A DNA stretch of 6,617 nt from an uncultured Bacteroides sp. GTDB taxonomy: Bacteria; Bacteroidota; Bacteroidia; Bacteroidales; Bacteroidaceae. Shown one piece after another: positions 5,423-6,617 of this stretch. Each line of letters opens with the position of its first letter. The stretch's first letter is position 1. The notes under the pieces are model-generated. The model was not told the DNA's origin, ran no database searches, and worked only from the letters and a program-made list of their open reading frames with translations. The position numbers were made by a program, and so were the translations under genes. The stretch lies in assembly GCA_900557355.1 (NCBI GenBank), contig USSR01000390.1:1-6617 (forward strand), given 5' to 3'.

Positions 5423-6617
5423 TCATTTTTTATCTCTCCTCGCCAACGGAAGAAGATATTTTTCCACCAGTTTTTTCTTTTGCTCCACAGCCATTTTATT
5501 TCTCCCCTTTTCTATAATTTCACTCGCCAACTCGCTTTTACGACCGGCAATATACTTTTGGTGCTCCCCATTAATGGTTGCCACAATCCTAAAATCATGT
5601 TTGGATGTTTCGATGATATTAACATCCTCAACACTGAAATCATCAGAGGTAGTATATGGCTCTACAACTGTAGGCTTATGATTTTGCATAGATTCCGGAA
5701 ACGAGTCCGGTACCAACTCCGACAAATGCTGTTCCATACGGTCAGCCCAATACTCATTAACCGCATGCTTTTTCGCATAACAATAAAAATGGGCGATAGC
5801 TGTAGCCACCTGGTTTATTATAGCTTTCTCCCCCTTGATACTGTTCATTTTGGCAAACTGCACAAGGTCAGCCACGGTAATATCGCTGCGTTTCCCCAAT
5901 AAAGTCAGCGAATGTACATTTTCGTAAGCCGCTCCATCAAGATTGGTAGTGAAAGTCAAGTCGTATGCTGGCGTTATATGCCAGCTTCCGTCCCTATCCA
6001 TCATAAAAGAGAAATTTTTTATATGATCATCCACATTGGCAGCCAGCATATTGAATACCGTCCTGCGAAACAATTCCGTTTGTTCTGTTACAGAAATCTT
6101 TAATTTACGGCATACTTCAAACAAATCTTCATAGCTACAGGCATCAGGATTCATGGCAGCCAAAGTTTGAGTGTGTACTTTCATCCCCTTCACACGGTCG
6201 TAACGTTCCGTTAAGAAGTGCCATTTACCTTCTACATTAATCAATTTCGAAGGCATCATATTTATTCCCGCTTCCACCGCTATTTCATAATAAGCCATCT
6301 CTACGTTTGTGAAAGGAAAATCATTTCCTTCAGCAAACTTCAATAGATAATAGGTATATCCCTCAGGCAATTCCACTTGTCCCGAACGAATATCATGGCT
6401 TTCTTCATTAATTGCGATGATTGCTTTCGGATGCTGGCCCCCGGCAGACGTGCCCACTTCATACAGACTTTGGAGCGTCAGGGATTCTTCAGGCAACACC
6501 ACTGCTTGTTCCCTCTCTTCAAATATCTGTTTTGCCAACAGATATAAACTATTAATTTGAATGGATGTAACATTGTCCAAGTTCGAAGTGGCAGGTACAA
6601 ACTCCAATGCCCCCATC
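5423..6617 (-). CDS. HipA-family Ser/Thr kinase toxin (N-terminus cut by window edge)
   Basis: HipA proteins are kinases that, in Escherichia coli, phosphorylate glutamyl-tRNA synthetase and induce growth arrest; a HipB-type DNA-binding antitoxin normally lies upstream. Here 397 residues are visible. The frame stays open to the right edge, and the first visible residues (MGALEFVPA) match the motif that ends the N-terminal subdomain about 100 residues into full-length HipA, so this Met is probably internal. Kinase landmarks: Gly-rich loop GTSAGGQHPK (55-64; Thr56/Ser57 near the position of the autophosphorylated Ser of E. coli HipA), Lys93 in LLKF, ERYD (137-140), catalytic loop NVDDHIKNFS (194-203) with Asp196, and metal-binding Asp219 in PAYDL. 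All key residues are intact. After the HipA C-terminal helices the chain continues for roughly 70-90 residues (about 310-397), longer than E. coli HipA after the same motif. Any hipB partner would lie beyond the right edge. It lies next to a putative attachment site. Confidence 0.9.
   Translation of the reverse strand, partial: MGALEFVPATSNLDNVTSIQINSLYLLAKQIFEEREQAVVLPEESLTLQSLYEVGTSAGGQHPKAIIAINEESHDIRSGQVELPEGYTYYLLKFAEGNDFPFTNVEMAYYEIAVEAGINMMPSKLINVEGKWHFLTERYDRVKGMKVHTQTLAAMNPDACSYEDLFEVCRKLKISVTEQTELFRRTVFNMLAANVDDHIKNFSFMMDRDGSWHITPAYDLTFTTNLDGAAYENVHSLTLLGKRSDITVADLVQFAKMNSIKGEKAIINQVATAIAHFYCYAKKHAVNEYWADRMEQHLSELVPDSFPESMQNHKPTVVEPYTTSDDFSVEDVNIIETSKHDFRIVATINGEHQKYIAGRKSELASEIIEKGRNKMAVEQKKKLVEKYLLPLARRDKK

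Noticed and set aside
5313..5681. Plus-strand 122-codon open frame over the HipA 3' end
   Set aside because: Its residues lie antisense to a well-supported kinase gene and its composition (Ser/Leu/Phe/Ile-rich) looks like an antisense shadow with no recognisable motif.

Overview
The window looks like chromosomal DNA of a Bacteroides-type organism (order Bacteroidales). The reasons are AT-rich gaps, no Shine-Dalgarno sequences before the starts, -7 boxes of the Bacteroidota form TAnnTTTG upstream of three genes, and a gene set typical of the group (lipoprotein and secreted L,D-transpeptidases, an exported beta-propeller hydrolase, a MATE exporter, a HipA-family kinase). All five protein genes lie on the minus strand, so transcription runs right to left.

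Layout in coordinate order. 1-845: first 281 residues of a MATE-family multidrug/cation antiporter, cut by the left edge. 944-1654: exported L,D-transpeptidase-like protein of the YkuD_2 type (catalytic motif SFGCPAVP). 1742-2770: second, unrelated-looking L,D-transpeptidase, a lipoprotein with a YkuD domain (motif SHMCVR), behind a promoter and a roughly 120-nt leader containing a hairpin. 3054-3110: 22-bp tandem repeats that form a 20-bp hairpin followed by a T-run, probably the terminator of the next gene. 3164-4825: secreted enzyme with a five-bladed beta-propeller and C-terminal beta-sandwich domains, likely a glycoside hydrolase of unassigned specificity, with its own promoter and palindromes upstream. 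5047-5107: strong terminator next to a 15-bp match to the 3' end of tmRNA, which I read as one attachment site of an integrated element. 5104-5422: no convincing gene, but a cluster of TGGGTGT repeats that could be recombinase arm sites. 5423-6617: most of a HipA-like Ser/Thr kinase toxin, its N-terminus cut by the right edge, with a C-terminal extension.

Functionally the left three quarters look like ordinary core genome: envelope maintenance (two peptidoglycan L,D-transpeptidases), export, and a glycan-degrading enzyme without visible SusC/SusD partners. The right quarter looks like the end of a mobile element or genomic island carrying a toxin-antitoxin type gene. I see no complete new multi-gene system. 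The points most worth checking are the tmRNA-derived junction and its repeats, the HipA C-terminal extension, and the 22-bp repeat/terminator.
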